A DNA stretch of 64,000 nt from Parvibaculum sp039973015 (GTDB taxonomy: Bacteria; Pseudomonadota; Alphaproteobacteria; Parvibaculales; Parvibaculaceae): assembly GCF_039973015.1 (NCBI RefSeq), contig NZ_JBDWLT010000010.1:558001-622000 (forward strand). Direction: 5' to 3'. Both the position numbers and the translations under genes were made by a program. Below the pieces are notes generated by a model. The model ran no database searches. It saw nothing but the letters and a program-made list of their open reading frames with translations, and was not told the origin of the DNA. Positions 27,547-36,794 of this stretch are shown here, piece after piece (positions within the stretch are counted from its first letter, which is position 1; every line of letters begins with the position of its first letter).

Positions 27547-29430
27547 ATGACTGACAGCGTGGAAAATCTGGCGGGTGACGAGAGCGAAGACGCGCCCCAT
27601 GTGCCGGATCCGGCGACGGAGCCCGGTTTCGACCTCGGCGGCGACCCCGCGCCGGCAGCCGCAGCCGAGCCCGCGCGCGCGTCCGATACCGCTGGCTATC
27701 AGGTGCTGGCCCGCAAATACCGCCCCCGCGTCTTCGAGGATCTGGTGGGGCAGGAGGCGATGGTCCGCACCCTCAAGAACGCCTTCGAGACCAACCGCGT
27801 CGCCCATGCCTTCATGCTGACCGGCGTGCGCGGTGTCGGCAAGACGACGACGGCCCGCATTCTCGCGCGGGCGCTCAACTACGAGAAGCCGGGCGTGGAC
27901 AGCCCGACGATCCATATGGACGGGCTTGGTGTTCATTGCGAGGCGATCATGGAATCGCGTCATGTCGACGTGATGGAAATGGACGCGGCATCGCGCACCG
28001 GCATCGACGACATTCGCGAGATCATTGACAGCGTGCGCTACCTGCCGGTTTCGGCGCGCTACAAGGTCTACATCATCGACGAAGTGCACATGCTCTCCAA
28101 GCAGGCCTTCAACGGTCTGCTGAAGACGCTTGAAGAGCCGCCCGCACATGTGAAATTCATCTTCGCGACGACGGAAATACGCAAGGTGCCGGTGACGGTG
28201 CTCTCGCGCTGCCAGCGTTTCGACCTGCGCCGTCTTTCGGTGGAGGAGCTGGCGGGCCTGCTCGGCAGCGTGGCGGGCAAGGAAAATGTCGAGGCGGAAG
28301 ACGCCGCGTTGAAGCTCATCGCCCGGGCGGCGGATGGTTCGGCGCGCGATTCGCTCTCGCTGCTCGACCGTGCCATTGCGCATGGGCAGAACGGTGTGCG
28401 CGAGGACGATGTGCGCGACATGCTGGGCCTTGCCGACCGCGCGCGCATCTTCGATCTCTTCGACCTGCTGATGAAGGGGGATATAGGCGGTGCGCTGAAC
28501 GAGCTTCGCGCGCAATATGATGTCGGCGCCGATCCGGCCGTCGTGCTCTCCGACCTTGCCGACCTCACGCATTGGCTGACACGCCTCAAACTCGTCGACG
28601 GCGCGAGCGAGGACATCGCCATGTCGGAGACGGAACGCCAGCGCGGCAGTGAAATGGCAAAGAGCCTGCCGATCCGCGTGTTGTCGCGCACATGGCAGAT
28701 GCTCTTGAAGGGCCTCACCGAAGTGCAGGGCGCGGCAAGGCCCATTGCCGCCGCCGAAATGGTCATGGTCCGCCTCGCCTATGTCGCGGACGGGCCGAGC
28801 CCGGAAGAACTCGCCGAACAGCTGAAGAGCGGTGGCGGTGGTACGCCGGGCGCATCGCGCACCGCTGCGCCCTCATCGGACGGTCCGCGCGCGCAACTGC
28901 GTTCCGTGTCGTCGCTGCGCAGCGAACCGCGTCCGGCACCCGCCCAAGCCGTTCCGGCCCTCATGCTGTCGAGCATCGAGGATGTGGTGGCGCTGCTCGC
29001 GAAGGAGCGCAACATCCGCCTCAAGCATGCGCTGGAAGCTGGCGTGCGCGTCGTCAGCTTCGAGGCAGGCCGCATCGAGATCGCGCCGCTCGAAGGCACG
29101 CCGAGCACGATTGCAAACGAGCTTTCCGAGGCGCTGTCGAAGGCGACCGGGCAGCGCTGGTTCGTTTCCGTTGCGAGAGGCGAGGCGCCCGCCGCACCGA
29201 CCTTACGCGAGCAGGCGAAAACGCGCGAGGAAGCCGCCAAGGAAGACGCACGTACCGATCCGCTGGTGAAGGCCGCACTCGCCGCCTTCCCCGGCGCGGA
29301 GATCGTCGATGTGCGCTCGCCCGATCTCGCCCTGCCGGAAGGCGAGGACGTGATACCCGCCGACCCCGACGACCCAGGCATCGACCTCGATGCGATGGCC
29401 GCCGATTATGACAGCAGGGAGCCCGACTAG
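27547..29430 (+). CDS. dnaX: DNA polymerase III subunits gamma/tau DnaX
   Basis: Clamp-loader ATPase subunit that links the replicative polymerase and helicase. Start taken at ATG 27547 after GAGGAG; an in-frame TTG at 27508 lies inside or next to the SRP RNA end. 627 residues: disordered acidic N-terminus (1-40), AAA+ core with Walker A GVRGVGKTTTARIL, Walker B VYIIDEVHML and SRC motif LSRCQRFDLR, helical domain III, and an Ala/Pro-rich tau region. The zinc-binding cysteines found in E. coli after Walker A are mostly missing (one Cys in LGVHCEAIME). Confidence 0.95.
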   Translation: MTDSVENLAGDESEDAPHVPDPATEPGFDLGGDPAPAAAAEPARASDTAGYQVLARKYRPRVFEDLVGQEAMVRTLKNAFETNRVAHAFMLTGVRGVGKTTTARILARALNYEKPGVDSPTIHMDGLGVHCEAIMESRHVDVMEMDAASRTGIDDIREIIDSVRYLPVSARYKVYIIDEVHMLSKQAFNGLLKTLEEPPAHVKFIFATTEIRKVPVTVLSRCQRFDLRRLSVEELAGLLGSVAGKENVEAEDAALKLIARAADGSARDSLSLLDRAIAHGQNGVREDDVRDMLGLADRARIFDLFDLLMKGDIGGALNELRAQYDVGADPAVVLSDLADLTHWLTRLKLVDGASEDIAMSETERQRGSEMAKSLPIRVLSRTWQMLLKGLTEVQGAARPIAAAEMVMVRLAYVADGPSPEELAEQLKSGGGGTPGASRTAAPSSDGPRAQLRSVSSLRSEPRPAPAQAVPALMLSSIEDVVALLAKERNIRLKHALEAGVRVVSFEAGRIEIAPLEGTPSTIANELSEALSKATGQRWFVSVARGEAPAAPTLREQAKTREEAAKEDARTDPLVKAALAAFPGAEIVDVRSPDLALPEGEDVIPADPDDPGIDLDAMAADYDSREPD

Positions 29431-29501
29431 TGTGGTGGTTTTGAAGTTCCTGTCTTCCTTGCGGCCTGCTCATCACAGGAACTGAAAACCGGAACCACAC
29501 T
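29429..29501. repeat. Inverted repeat 1 at the dnaX stop
   Basis: Arms of about 26 bp: AGTGTGGTGGTTTTGAAGTT.. at 29429-29453 and ..AACTGAAAACCGGAACCACACT ending at 29501, with a 21-base centre. The dnaX stop codon (28-30) overlaps the left arm. Could also act as an attenuator or RNA-stabilising hairpin. Confidence 0.8.
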
Positions 29502-29515
29502 GGAAATATAGAGTT

Positions 29516-29593
29516 ACTAGTGCCCTTTCGCGTCCGAAGTTCGCTCGGGAGGGTGCTGCAACGTAAAGCGAACTTTGGAAGCGGGGCACTAGT
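29516..29593. repeat. Inverted repeat 2 at the ybaB start
   Basis: Left arm ACTAGTGCCCTTTCGCGTCC.. (29516-29545) pairs with right arm ..GAAGCGGGGCACTAGT (29567-29593), imperfectly. Sequence differs from inverted repeat 1. The right arm overlaps the GTG start of ybaB. Confidence 0.8.
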
Positions 29594-29909
29594 GAAGAAC
29601 ATGTTCGACATCATGAAGCAGGCGCAGCAGCTTCAGTCCCGTATGCAGGACCTGCAGACCGAGCTTGAGGCCGCCGAGGTCGAGGGCCGTGCGGGCGGCG
29701 GGCTCGTCGCCGTCACCATGTCGGGCAAGGGCGAGGTGAAGAAAGTGTCGATCGATCCCTCGCTCATGAAGGATGAGGAGCGCGAAGTGCTCGAAGACCT
29801 GATGGTCGCGGCCTGCGCCGATGCGAAGGCGAAAGCCGAAGCAATGGCCGCGGAGAAGATGAAAGCCGTCACGGGCGGTCTGCCGATCCCGCCCGGCCTC
29901 GGGCTCTGA
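29592..29909 (+). CDS. ybaB: YbaB/EbfC family nucleoid-associated protein
   Basis: Small DNA-binding protein that typically sits between dnaX and recR. GTG 29592 gives the family-typical opening MKNMFDIMKQAQQLQ; ATG 29601 is the alternative. About 105 residues with a coiled segment (about 8-30), a central GGGLVAVTMSGKGEVKKVSI strand region and an Ala/Lys-rich C-terminal helix, ending in a GLPIPPGL tail. The ribosome site is weak because the start lies in an inverted repeat. Confidence 0.92.
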   Translation: MKNMFDIMKQAQQLQSRMQDLQTELEAAEVEGRAGGGLVAVTMSGKGEVKKVSIDPSLMKDEEREVLEDLMVAACADAKAKAEAMAAEKMKAVTGGLPIPPGLGL

Positions 29910-29914
29910 CACGA

Positions 29915-30514
29915 ATGGCCGTTACCGGTCCCGAGATCGAGCGCCTGATCGCGCTGCTTGCGAAGCTGCCCGGCCTCGGCCCCCGCTCCGCGCGTCGCGC
30001 CGTGCTTCAGCTCATCAAGAAGAAGGAAACGCTGCTCATTCCCCTCGCCCAGGCGATGGCGGATGCGGCGGATAAGGCGCGCGTCTGTTCGACCTGCGGC
30101 AATGTCGATACGCAAGACCCTTGTGCGATCTGCGCGGATGGCCGCCGCGACCCGAATGTGCTGTGCATCGTGGAGGAAGTGGGCGATCTCTGGGCGCTGG
30201 AGCGCGCGGGCGCGCATAAGGGGCGCTATCATGTGCTGGGCGGCGTCCTCTCCGCGCTCGACGGCGTCGGCCCCGACGACCTCAATATCGGCAAGCTGGT
30301 CGAGCGGCTATCGGGCGGCGAGGTGAAGGAGGTCGTGCTGGCCATGAATGCGACCGTCGATGGCCAGACCACCGCGCACTACATCACCGACCGGATTTCC
30401 GGCCTCGGCATTGCCGTCTCGCGACTCGCGCATGGCGTGCCGGTGGGCGGCGAACTCGACTATCTGGACGATGGCACGCTGGCCGCCGCCATGAAGTCCC
30501 GCCGCCCCTTCTAG
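29915..30514 (+). CDS. recR: Recombination mediator protein RecR
   Basis: Acts with RecF/RecO in loading RecA at gaps. 199 residues: N-terminal helix-hairpin-helix (LPGLGPRSARRAVLQL), a zinc finger (CSTCGNVDTQDPCAIC), a TOPRIM domain (LCIVEEVGDLWALERAG) and the C-terminal SRLAHGVPVGGELDYLDDGTL motif, all intact. Separated from ybaB by only 5 bases. Confidence 0.96.
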   Translation: MAVTGPEIERLIALLAKLPGLGPRSARRAVLQLIKKKETLLIPLAQAMADAADKARVCSTCGNVDTQDPCAICADGRRDPNVLCIVEEVGDLWALERAGAHKGRYHVLGGVLSALDGVGPDDLNIGKLVERLSGGEVKEVVLAMNATVDGQTTAHYITDRISGLGIAVSRLAHGVPVGGELDYLDDGTLAAAMKSRRPF

Positions 30515-30521
30515 AGCGGCC

Positions 30522-31865
30522 CTACTTGTCCTTCGCCCAGTAGTTCCGCGTCATCGCAAAGATGGCGGGCGAGAGGATGAGGAGCGCGATCAGGTTCGGG
30601 ATCGCCATCATCGCATTCAGCGCATCGGCGAGCAGCCAGACGAAGTCGAGGCTGGTGACCGCGCCGACCGGCACCGCCAGCACCCAGACGATGCGATAGG
30701 GCACGATCGCTTTCACGCCGAACAGGAATTCGACGGCCCGCTCGCCGTAATAGCTCCAGCCGAGCAAGGTGGTGAAGGCGAAGAGCGCGAGGCAGACGGC
30801 GACGATGATGCCGCCATAGGGCAGCGCGCCGCCGAATGCGGTGCTGGTGAGAACCGCGCCGTTCTCGCCGCTCATCCACGCACCCGTCGTGATGATGACA
30901 AGGCCGGTGATCGTGCAGACGATGATCGTGTCGATGAAGGTGCCGAGCATGCCGACAAGGCCCTGCTGGATCGGATCGTCGGTCTTTGCCGCCGCGTGAG
31001 CGATGGCGGCGCTGCCGAGGCCCGCTTCATTGGAGAAGATGCCGCGCGCGAAACCCCAGCGGATCGCAAGCATGACGGTGGCGCCGAGGAAGCCGCCTTC
31101 CGCTGCGACCGGCGTGAAGGCAGATTCGAAAATCAGCGCGACGGCGCCGGGCAGCGCCGCATAGTTCATTGCGAGGATGACAAGGCCGGTGCCGAGATAG
31201 ACAACGATCATGGTCGGCACGAGCGCGCTGGCGACATCCGCGATACGGCGGATACCGCCGATAAGGACGAGGCCGACAATGACCATCAGCAGCAGGCCGG
31301 TGACCTCGACGGGAACCGCGAACGTATCGCGCAGCGCCAGTGCCACCGAGTTCGCCTGCACGCCATTGCCGATGCCGAAGCCTGCGAAGGCGGTGAAGAT
31401 CGCGAAGGCCGGAGCCAGCACCAGCGCAACTTTCGGGAATTTCGCGCCGACGCCGTTCTTGATGTAATACATCGGCCCGCCGACGTGATTGCCGAGCTCG
31501 TCGACCTCGCGATAGGCGACGGCGCAAACGGCCTCGGAATATTTCGTCGCCATGCCGACAAGCGCGATCACCCACATGTAGAAGAGTGCGCCCGGCCCGC
31601 CGAAATAGATGGCGGTCGCAACACCCGCGATATTGCCGGTACCGACCGTTGCGGCCATCGCCGTCATCAGCGCCTGGAAGGGCGAGATGTCGCCCGGGCC
31701 TTTGGAGGGCTGAAGCGCGAACTTGAAAGCCTCGGGCAGTTTACGCCAGGGGATGAAGCGCAGCCCGACGGTGAGGAAGACGCCGGTCAGCGCCAATGCG
31801 CCAAGCATCCACGGGCCCCAGAGATACCCGTCGATCATCTCCACGAAGTCGTGTAGCGCCTGCAT
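30522..31865 (-). CDS. Alanine/sodium symporter, AGCS family
   Basis: Inner-membrane sodium-coupled amino-acid carrier of the AlsT/AgcS family. The 447 residues contain about eleven hydrophobic segments and the family landmarks TVGTGNIAGVATAIYFGGPGA near residue 75 and SNEAGLGSAAIAHAA near 265. Actual substrate (alanine or glycine) cannot be told. Convergent with recR across a gap of seven bases. Confidence 0.92.
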   Translation of the reverse strand: MQALHDFVEMIDGYLWGPWMLGALALTGVFLTVGLRFIPWRKLPEAFKFALQPSKGPGDISPFQALMTAMAATVGTGNIAGVATAIYFGGPGALFYMWVIALVGMATKYSEAVCAVAYREVDELGNHVGGPMYYIKNGVGAKFPKVALVLAPAFAIFTAFAGFGIGNGVQANSVALALRDTFAVPVEVTGLLLMVIVGLVLIGGIRRIADVASALVPTMIVVYLGTGLVILAMNYAALPGAVALIFESAFTPVAAEGGFLGATVMLAIRWGFARGIFSNEAGLGSAAIAHAAAKTDDPIQQGLVGMLGTFIDTIIVCTITGLVIITTGAWMSGENGAVLTSTAFGGALPYGGIIVAVCLALFAFTTLLGWSYYGERAVEFLFGVKAIVPYRIVWVLAVPVGAVTSLDFVWLLADALNAMMAIPNLIALLILSPAIFAMTRNYWAKDK

Positions 31866-32025
31866 GCCTTGCCCCCGTCACTATGCCGTCTCCGCTTCTG
31901 CGGTGCGGCAACCCCTGCTTGTGGTGACCCTAGCAAAGAAAGCGGCGCTGTCCCTCAAAAAAGCTGGTTTGTATCGTGGCAATATGGAGGCATCGGCCAG
32001 ACCGGCACGTGCCGGGCGGAAGCTG

Positions 32026-33570
32026 TTAGTCGGCCGCTTCGTCTTCTCCGGCCTCGCCATCGGGCGAGGCGATGTTCAGAAGTGCCTCTGTTTCCAGCGG
32101 AAGGGCTTCCACGTCCTTGAGCTGACGGTTCATGGCCCTTGTGCGCGTGCCCAGCGCATCCACGCTGTTGGACGCGGCATTGAGCTGGCTCTTGAGCTTG
32201 TCGAGAACTGCCCCATGCTTTCCGAACTCGGTGCGCACCGCGCCCAGAACCTTCCACACATCGCTTGAACGCTGCTGGATGGCAAGCGAGCGGAAACCCA
32301 TCTGGAAGGCGCTGAGGAGCGAGGAAAGCGTGGTCGGGCCGGCCACTGTCACGCGGTAGTCGCGTTGCAGCTTGTCGAGGAAGCCGGGGCGGCGCAGCAC
32401 TTCAGCGAAGAGGCCCTCCGTCGGCAAAAAGAGAATGGCGAAATCGGTGGTATGCGGCGGACTGATATATTTGTCCGAGATCGTCTTTGCCGAATTCCTG
32501 ATCGAGGTTTCGAGGGCTGCGGCTGCGGCTTCCACGGCATTGAGATCGGCGGCTTCGGCGGCAACGACCAGCCGCTCATAATCCTCGCGCGGAAATTTCG
32601 AGTCGATGGGAAGATACATATCCGCCCCGTCCGAATCCCGTGCCGGAAACCGGATCGCGAATTCGACACGCTCCGAACTGTTGGGCCTCATGGCCGCATT
32701 CACCACGAATTGATCTGCCGTCAGATAATCTTCCAGCAGCATACCGAGCTGGATTTCCGCCCATGTGCCACGCGTTTTCACATTGGTCAGAACGCGCTTG
32801 AGATCGCCGACGCCGGTCGCGAGCTTCTGCATCTCGCCCAGTCCCTCATGGACATGCTTGAGCTGCTGGCTGACCGTATTGAAGGATTCGCCAAGCCGTT
32901 TTTCGAGCGTCGATTGCAGTTTCTCGTCAACGGTCTTGCGCATCTCGTCGAGTTTTTCGCTGTTGTCCTTGCGAAGAACCTCAAGGCGCGTTTCGACGGT
33001 TTGCCGCAGCTTCTCCTGCCCTTCGGCGGACTGTTCCGTGAGCGCCTTGATCCTTTCGGAAAATTCGTTCAGCCGCTGCTGCTGGTCGCCGCTCATCTGG
33101 CGAAGCGTCTGGGAAATGAGCGTGCTGGTCTTGTCGAAATTCTGCGTGAGTTCGGTACGCAGCGCGGTGGCGGCGTCCGAATGTTTCGTGGTCGAGGCGT
33201 CGAGTTTCTGTTCCACGAGCGTGCGCAGGCCTTCGCGGCCTTCGACGGCGCTTTTCTCCATTGCTGCCACGTCCCGGTCGAGCTTTTCGCCGATGGCGCG
33301 TACGCTGGCCTGAATGCTCTCGACGCCTTGCGTCAGGCGCTCATTAAGCGTTCGCGTCAGTTCGCCCGAGGCTTGCGACTGTGCATTCAGGATCGCGGTA
33401 AGCTGCCCGCCCTGGGCTTTCTGCGTCCCGTCCAGCTGCTCCAGCCTGGTCTTCAAGTCGTCCAGAATGGCGGCATCCGTGCCGCCTTTCCGGCGAAAAA
33501 AGACGAGCAACAAGGCCGCCACAATGACGGCCGCGCCGACGACCAGCCCGGCAATGAGCGTTTCGTTCAT
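32026..33570 (-). CDS. rmuC: DNA recombination protein RmuC homologue
   Basis: RmuC-family protein, a nuclease-fold protein said to limit inversions at short repeats. N-terminal membrane anchor (about 5-26), then long coiled coils (about 40-225), then the RmuC domain (about 240-450) with KTRGTWAEIQLGMLLEDYLT and IDSKFPREDYERL. Architecture and 514-residue length match the family. The acidic C-terminus (GEAGEDEAAD) looks disordered. Confidence 0.9.
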   Translation of the reverse strand: MNETLIAGLVVGAAVIVAALLLVFFRRKGGTDAAILDDLKTRLEQLDGTQKAQGGQLTAILNAQSQASGELTRTLNERLTQGVESIQASVRAIGEKLDRDVAAMEKSAVEGREGLRTLVEQKLDASTTKHSDAATALRTELTQNFDKTSTLISQTLRQMSGDQQQRLNEFSERIKALTEQSAEGQEKLRQTVETRLEVLRKDNSEKLDEMRKTVDEKLQSTLEKRLGESFNTVSQQLKHVHEGLGEMQKLATGVGDLKRVLTNVKTRGTWAEIQLGMLLEDYLTADQFVVNAAMRPNSSERVEFAIRFPARDSDGADMYLPIDSKFPREDYERLVVAAEAADLNAVEAAAAALETSIRNSAKTISDKYISPPHTTDFAILFLPTEGLFAEVLRRPGFLDKLQRDYRVTVAGPTTLSSLLSAFQMGFRSLAIQQRSSDVWKVLGAVRTEFGKHGAVLDKLKSQLNAASNSVDALGTRTRAMNRQLKDVEALPLETEALLNIASPDGEAGEDEAAD

Positions 33571-33690
33571 TTTCTGTCTCCGTTTGAGCCGACTATAGGC
33601 CGATTCCCGGCGTTTCGGCGCCCCGGTCCCGCATCACTATCCCCTTGCCGCCGCTTGACCCGGTAGCCGCCCCGGCTTATCTCAAAGCCC

Positions 33691-34212
33691 ATGGCCATAC
33701 GCGAAATCATCACCGCGCCGGACCCCCGGCTGAAACAGGTCTCGACCCCCGTCGAACGGGTGGACGGCGAGCTGCGCGCGCTCATGGACGACATGCTGGA
33801 GACCATGTACGACGCGCCGGGCATCGGCCTTGCCGCCATTCAGGTCGGTGTGCCCAAGCAGGTCATCGTGATGGACCTCGCCCGCGAAGGCGAGGAGCCC
33901 CAGCCCCGCTATTTCATCAACCCGGAAATCACCTGGTCCTCGGAAGATACCTCTGTCTACGAGGAAGGCTGTCTCTCCGTCCCCGATTTCTACGAGGATG
34001 TGGAGCGCTCGGCCAAATGCCGTGTGCGCTATCTCGACTATCAGGGCGAGATTCGCGAGGAGGAGTGCGACGAGATGCTCGCCACCTGCCTCCAGCATGA
34101 AATGGACCACCTGAAAGGCATTCTCTTCATTGACCATCTCTCGCGCACCAAGCGTGACATGATGCTGAAGAAGCTCGCCAAGCAGAAGAAATTCCAGAAA
34201 GAACCGGCTTGA
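33691..34212 (+). CDS. def: Peptide deformylase
   Basis: Removes the formyl group from nascent N-terminal methionine. The three metal-site motifs are present: GIGLAAIQVG, EEGCLSVPDF (Cys ligand) and QHEMDHLKG (HExxH-type). 173 residues, class I. Forms an operon with fmt, whose TTG start overlaps its stop (TTGA). Confidence 0.95.
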   Translation: MAIREIITAPDPRLKQVSTPVERVDGELRALMDDMLETMYDAPGIGLAAIQVGVPKQVIVMDLAREGEEPQPRYFINPEITWSSEDTSVYEEGCLSVPDFYEDVERSAKCRVRYLDYQGEIREEECDEMLATCLQHEMDHLKGILFIDHLSRTKRDMMLKKLAKQKKFQKEPA

Positions 34213-35150
34213 GCATCTTGCGGCTCGCCTTCATGGGAACGCCGGATTTCTCCGTTCCCGTTCTCGCCGAGATTCTCGCCGCCGGTCACGAGGTGGTCGC
34301 CGTCTATTCGCAGCCCCCGCGCAAGGCGGGCCGCGGCATGGCCGAACAGCCGTCGCCCGTGCATCGCTTTGCCGAAGAGCATGGCATTCCCGTCTTCACG
34401 CCCGCCTCGCTCAAGGGCGAGGCCGAGCAGGAGGCTTTCGCCTCGCTCGATCTCGACGCGGCGGTTGTCGTCGCCTATGGCCTCATTCTGCCGAAGCCGG
34501 TGCTGGAGGCGCCGCGTCTCGGTTGCCTCAATCTTCATGCCTCGCTGCTGCCGCGCTGGCGTGGCGCCGCGCCCATCCAGCGCGCCATCATGGCGGGCGA
34601 CAAGGAGACGGGCGTCATGGTCATGCAGATGGAGGAGGGCCTCGATACGGGCCCGGTCCTGCTCGCCGAGCGCACCGAAATCGGCGCGCGGGAAACGGCG
34701 GGCAGCCTTCATGACCGGCTCTCGCAGACCGGCGCATCGCTGATGGTGCGCGCGCTTGCCGCCCTCTCGCGCGGCGGTCTCGTGCCGGCGCCGCAGCCCG
34801 AAGAGGGCGTCACCTATGCAAAAAAGATCGAAAAGGCGGAAGCCCGCATCGACTGGTCGCGCCCGGCAAAGGAACTCGATTGCATGATCCGCGGCCTCAC
34901 GCCTTTTCCCGGCGCTTTTTTCGAGGCGGGCGAGGGCAAGGACGCCACGCGCATCAAGGTGCTGCGCGCAACACCCGTCGCGAAGTCGGGCAAGCCGGGC
35001 GAGGTGTTGTCCGTGCTCGGCACCATCGTCATCGCCTGCGGGCAGGGCGCGCTCGAAATCGAGGAGCTTCAGCGCTCCGGGAAATCGCCCATGTTCGCGC
35101 GCGATTTCCTGCGCGGCTTCCCGCTGGAACCCGGCAAGGTTCTCGCCTGA
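34209..35150 (+). CDS. fmt: Methionyl-tRNA formyltransferase
   Basis: Formylates initiator Met-tRNA using 10-formyl-tetrahydrofolate. N-terminal catalytic domain with LNLHASLLPRWRGAAPIQRA, and MQMEEGLDTGPVLL containing the conserved Asp; C-terminal OB-like domain from about 205. The start is apparently TTG 34209, four bases into the def stop; another TTG at 34218 is possible. 313 residues is standard. The stop overlaps truA by one base. Confidence 0.94.
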   Translation: MSILRLAFMGTPDFSVPVLAEILAAGHEVVAVYSQPPRKAGRGMAEQPSPVHRFAEEHGIPVFTPASLKGEAEQEAFASLDLDAAVVVAYGLILPKPVLEAPRLGCLNLHASLLPRWRGAAPIQRAIMAGDKETGVMVMQMEEGLDTGPVLLAERTEIGARETAGSLHDRLSQTGASLMVRALAALSRGGLVPAPQPEEGVTYAKKIEKAEARIDWSRPAKELDCMIRGLTPFPGAFFEAGEGKDATRIKVLRATPVAKSGKPGEVLSVLGTIVIACGQGALEIEELQRSGKSPMFARDFLRGFPLEPGKVLA

Positions 35151-35890
35151 TGCCGCGCTACAAGCTCACCATCGAATATGACGGCTCGCCTTTTGTCGGC
35201 TGGCAGGCGCAGACGAATGGCAGCTCCGTCCAGCAGGTGCTGGAAACGGGTTTCAAGGGCTTTTGCGGCGAGGACATCAAGGTCTATGGCGCGGGCCGCA
35301 CGGATGCGGGCGTTCATGCGCTGGGGCAGGTCGCCCATGTCGATCTGCCGCGCGATGTCGCCTGCGACACGCTGCGCGACGCCGTGAACGCGCATATGAG
35401 GCCGCATCCCGTTGCGATCGTCGGGGCGGAGGCGGTGCCCGAGACCTTCGAGGCGCGCTTCTCCGCCGTGAAGCGCCACTACATGTACCGCATCGTCAAT
35501 CGCCGCGCGCCCTTGACGCTCGACAGGGGGCAGGCATGGCTGGTGCACAAGCCGCTCGATGCGCAAGCGATGCATGAGGCGGCGCAGGCGCTTGTCGGCC
35601 GCCATGATTTCACGACCTTCCGCTCCGTCCAGTGCCAGGCGAAATCGCCGGTCAAGACGGTCGACGAAATCACCGTCTCGCGCTATGCCGACGAGATCGA
35701 GGTGATCTGCCGTGCACGGAGCTTTCTGCACAATCAGGTGCGCTCCTTCGTGGGCACCTTGAAGGTGGTGGGCGAGGGCAAGTGGACGCGGCGCGGCGTC
35801 GAGAAGGCGCTGGCCGCCGCCGACCGTTCGGCCTGCGGACCGGTCGCGCCGCCGGACGGGCTCTATCTTCTGCAAGTGGATTACGAGTGA
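35150..35890 (+). CDS. truA: tRNA pseudouridine(38-40) synthase TruA
   Basis: Converts uridines 38-40 of the anticodon stem to pseudouridine. Starts at ATG 35150 (TGATG overlap with fmt), 246 residues. Signature motifs: YDGSPFVGWQAQ near the start, catalytic Asp in GAGRTDAGVHALGQ and RHYMYRIVNR. A longer upstream frame (from 34880) has no similarity and lies within fmt. Confidence 0.95.
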   Translation: MPRYKLTIEYDGSPFVGWQAQTNGSSVQQVLETGFKGFCGEDIKVYGAGRTDAGVHALGQVAHVDLPRDVACDTLRDAVNAHMRPHPVAIVGAEAVPETFEARFSAVKRHYMYRIVNRRAPLTLDRGQAWLVHKPLDAQAMHEAAQALVGRHDFTTFRSVQCQAKSPVKTVDEITVSRYADEIEVICRARSFLHNQVRSFVGTLKVVGEGKWTRRGVEKALAAADRSACGPVAPPDGLYLLQVDYE

Positions 35891-35899
35891 GCCCTAAAG

Positions 35900-35922
35900 C
35901 CCTCTCCCCTCCGGGGAGAGGG
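35900..35922. repeat. GC-rich perfect palindrome between truA and murI
   Basis: CCCTCTCCCC, TCC, GGGGAGAGGG, followed by TTGGGTGAGGGG. This is a commonly seen intergenic repeat type, different from the AATTTTCG family. May act as bidirectional transcription end between convergent genes. Confidence 0.75.
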
Positions 35923-35945
35923 TTGGGTGAGGGGCCTGTGGCGGC

Positions 35946-36794
35946 TCACTCCGGCTTGATATCCACAAGCTCGACATCCTTCGCCCGGATTTCCTCGCCA
36001 AAGAAAATGCCGCCGACGCGCGCGAAGCGTTCCGCGCTGTCGGTCGCAAGAAAGCGCGTCTTGCCCTTGCGCTGGCGCTTGGCCGTGAGGTTTTGGCTCG
36101 CGAGCGCTTCCTCCACGGCCTTGGCTGTCGTCGCCGCCGAATCGACCAGCCTCACGCCCTGGCCGGCCACCTTCTTGATCGTGCGCGCGAGCACGGGGAA
36201 ATGCGTGCAGCCGAGGACCAGCGTGTCCGGCGCGTTCCGTCCCTTGAAGAGCGGCGCGAGATAGCGTCTCGCGGCTGCCTCCGCCACTTCGCCTTTCGTC
36301 CAGCCTTCTTCGGCCAGCGTCACGAACAATCCGCAAGGCGCCTGGCGCACGTCCGCCTCGGGCTTCAGTGCATGGATGGCGCGCGCATAGGCCCCGCCCT
36401 TCACCGTCGCTTCCGTCGCGATGACGCCGATGCGGCCGGTCTTCGTCGCCTTCACGCCCGCCTTTGCGCCGGGCTCGATCACGCCGATCACAGGGATGGG
36501 CGCGAGCGCCTGTGTGAGCGGCCCGAGTGCGACGGCCGACGCGGTGTTGCAGGCAATCACGATCATCTTCACGTCATGGCCGAGCAGGTGTTTCGTCGCC
36601 TGCGTCGCATAGGCCGTGACCGTTTCCGGGCTCTTCGTGCCATAGGGAAGCCGCGCCGTGTCGCCGAGATAGACGAGATCTTCATGCGGCAGCGCCTTGC
36701 GCAGCGCTTTCAATACCGTAATCCCGCCAATGCCGCTGTCGAAGACGCCGATCGGCTTGTCTCTTCCGCTTGCGGCGTTGCGCCTTGCGCTCAT
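35946..36794 (-). CDS. murI: Glutamate racemase MurI
   Basis: Supplies D-glutamate for peptidoglycan. 282 residues; the two catalytic cysteines sit in IACNTASAVA and LVLGCTHFPVL, and the opening IGVFDSGIGGITVLKAL is typical. Its start overlaps the stop of the preceding membrane protein (ATGA). Confidence 0.94.
   Translation of the reverse strand: MSARRNAASGRDKPIGVFDSGIGGITVLKALRKALPHEDLVYLGDTARLPYGTKSPETVTAYATQATKHLLGHDVKMIVIACNTASAVALGPLTQALAPIPVIGVIEPGAKAGVKATKTGRIGVIATEATVKGGAYARAIHALKPEADVRQAPCGLFVTLAEEGWTKGEVAEAAARRYLAPLFKGRNAPDTLVLGCTHFPVLARTIKKVAGQGVRLVDSAATTAKAVEEALASQNLTAKRQRKGKTRFLATDSAERFARVGGIFFGEEIRAKDVELVDIKPE

Noticed and set aside
27268..28572. Long minus-strand extension of nudC
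   Set aside because: Overlaps SRP RNA and dnaX; NudC similarity starts at 27267.
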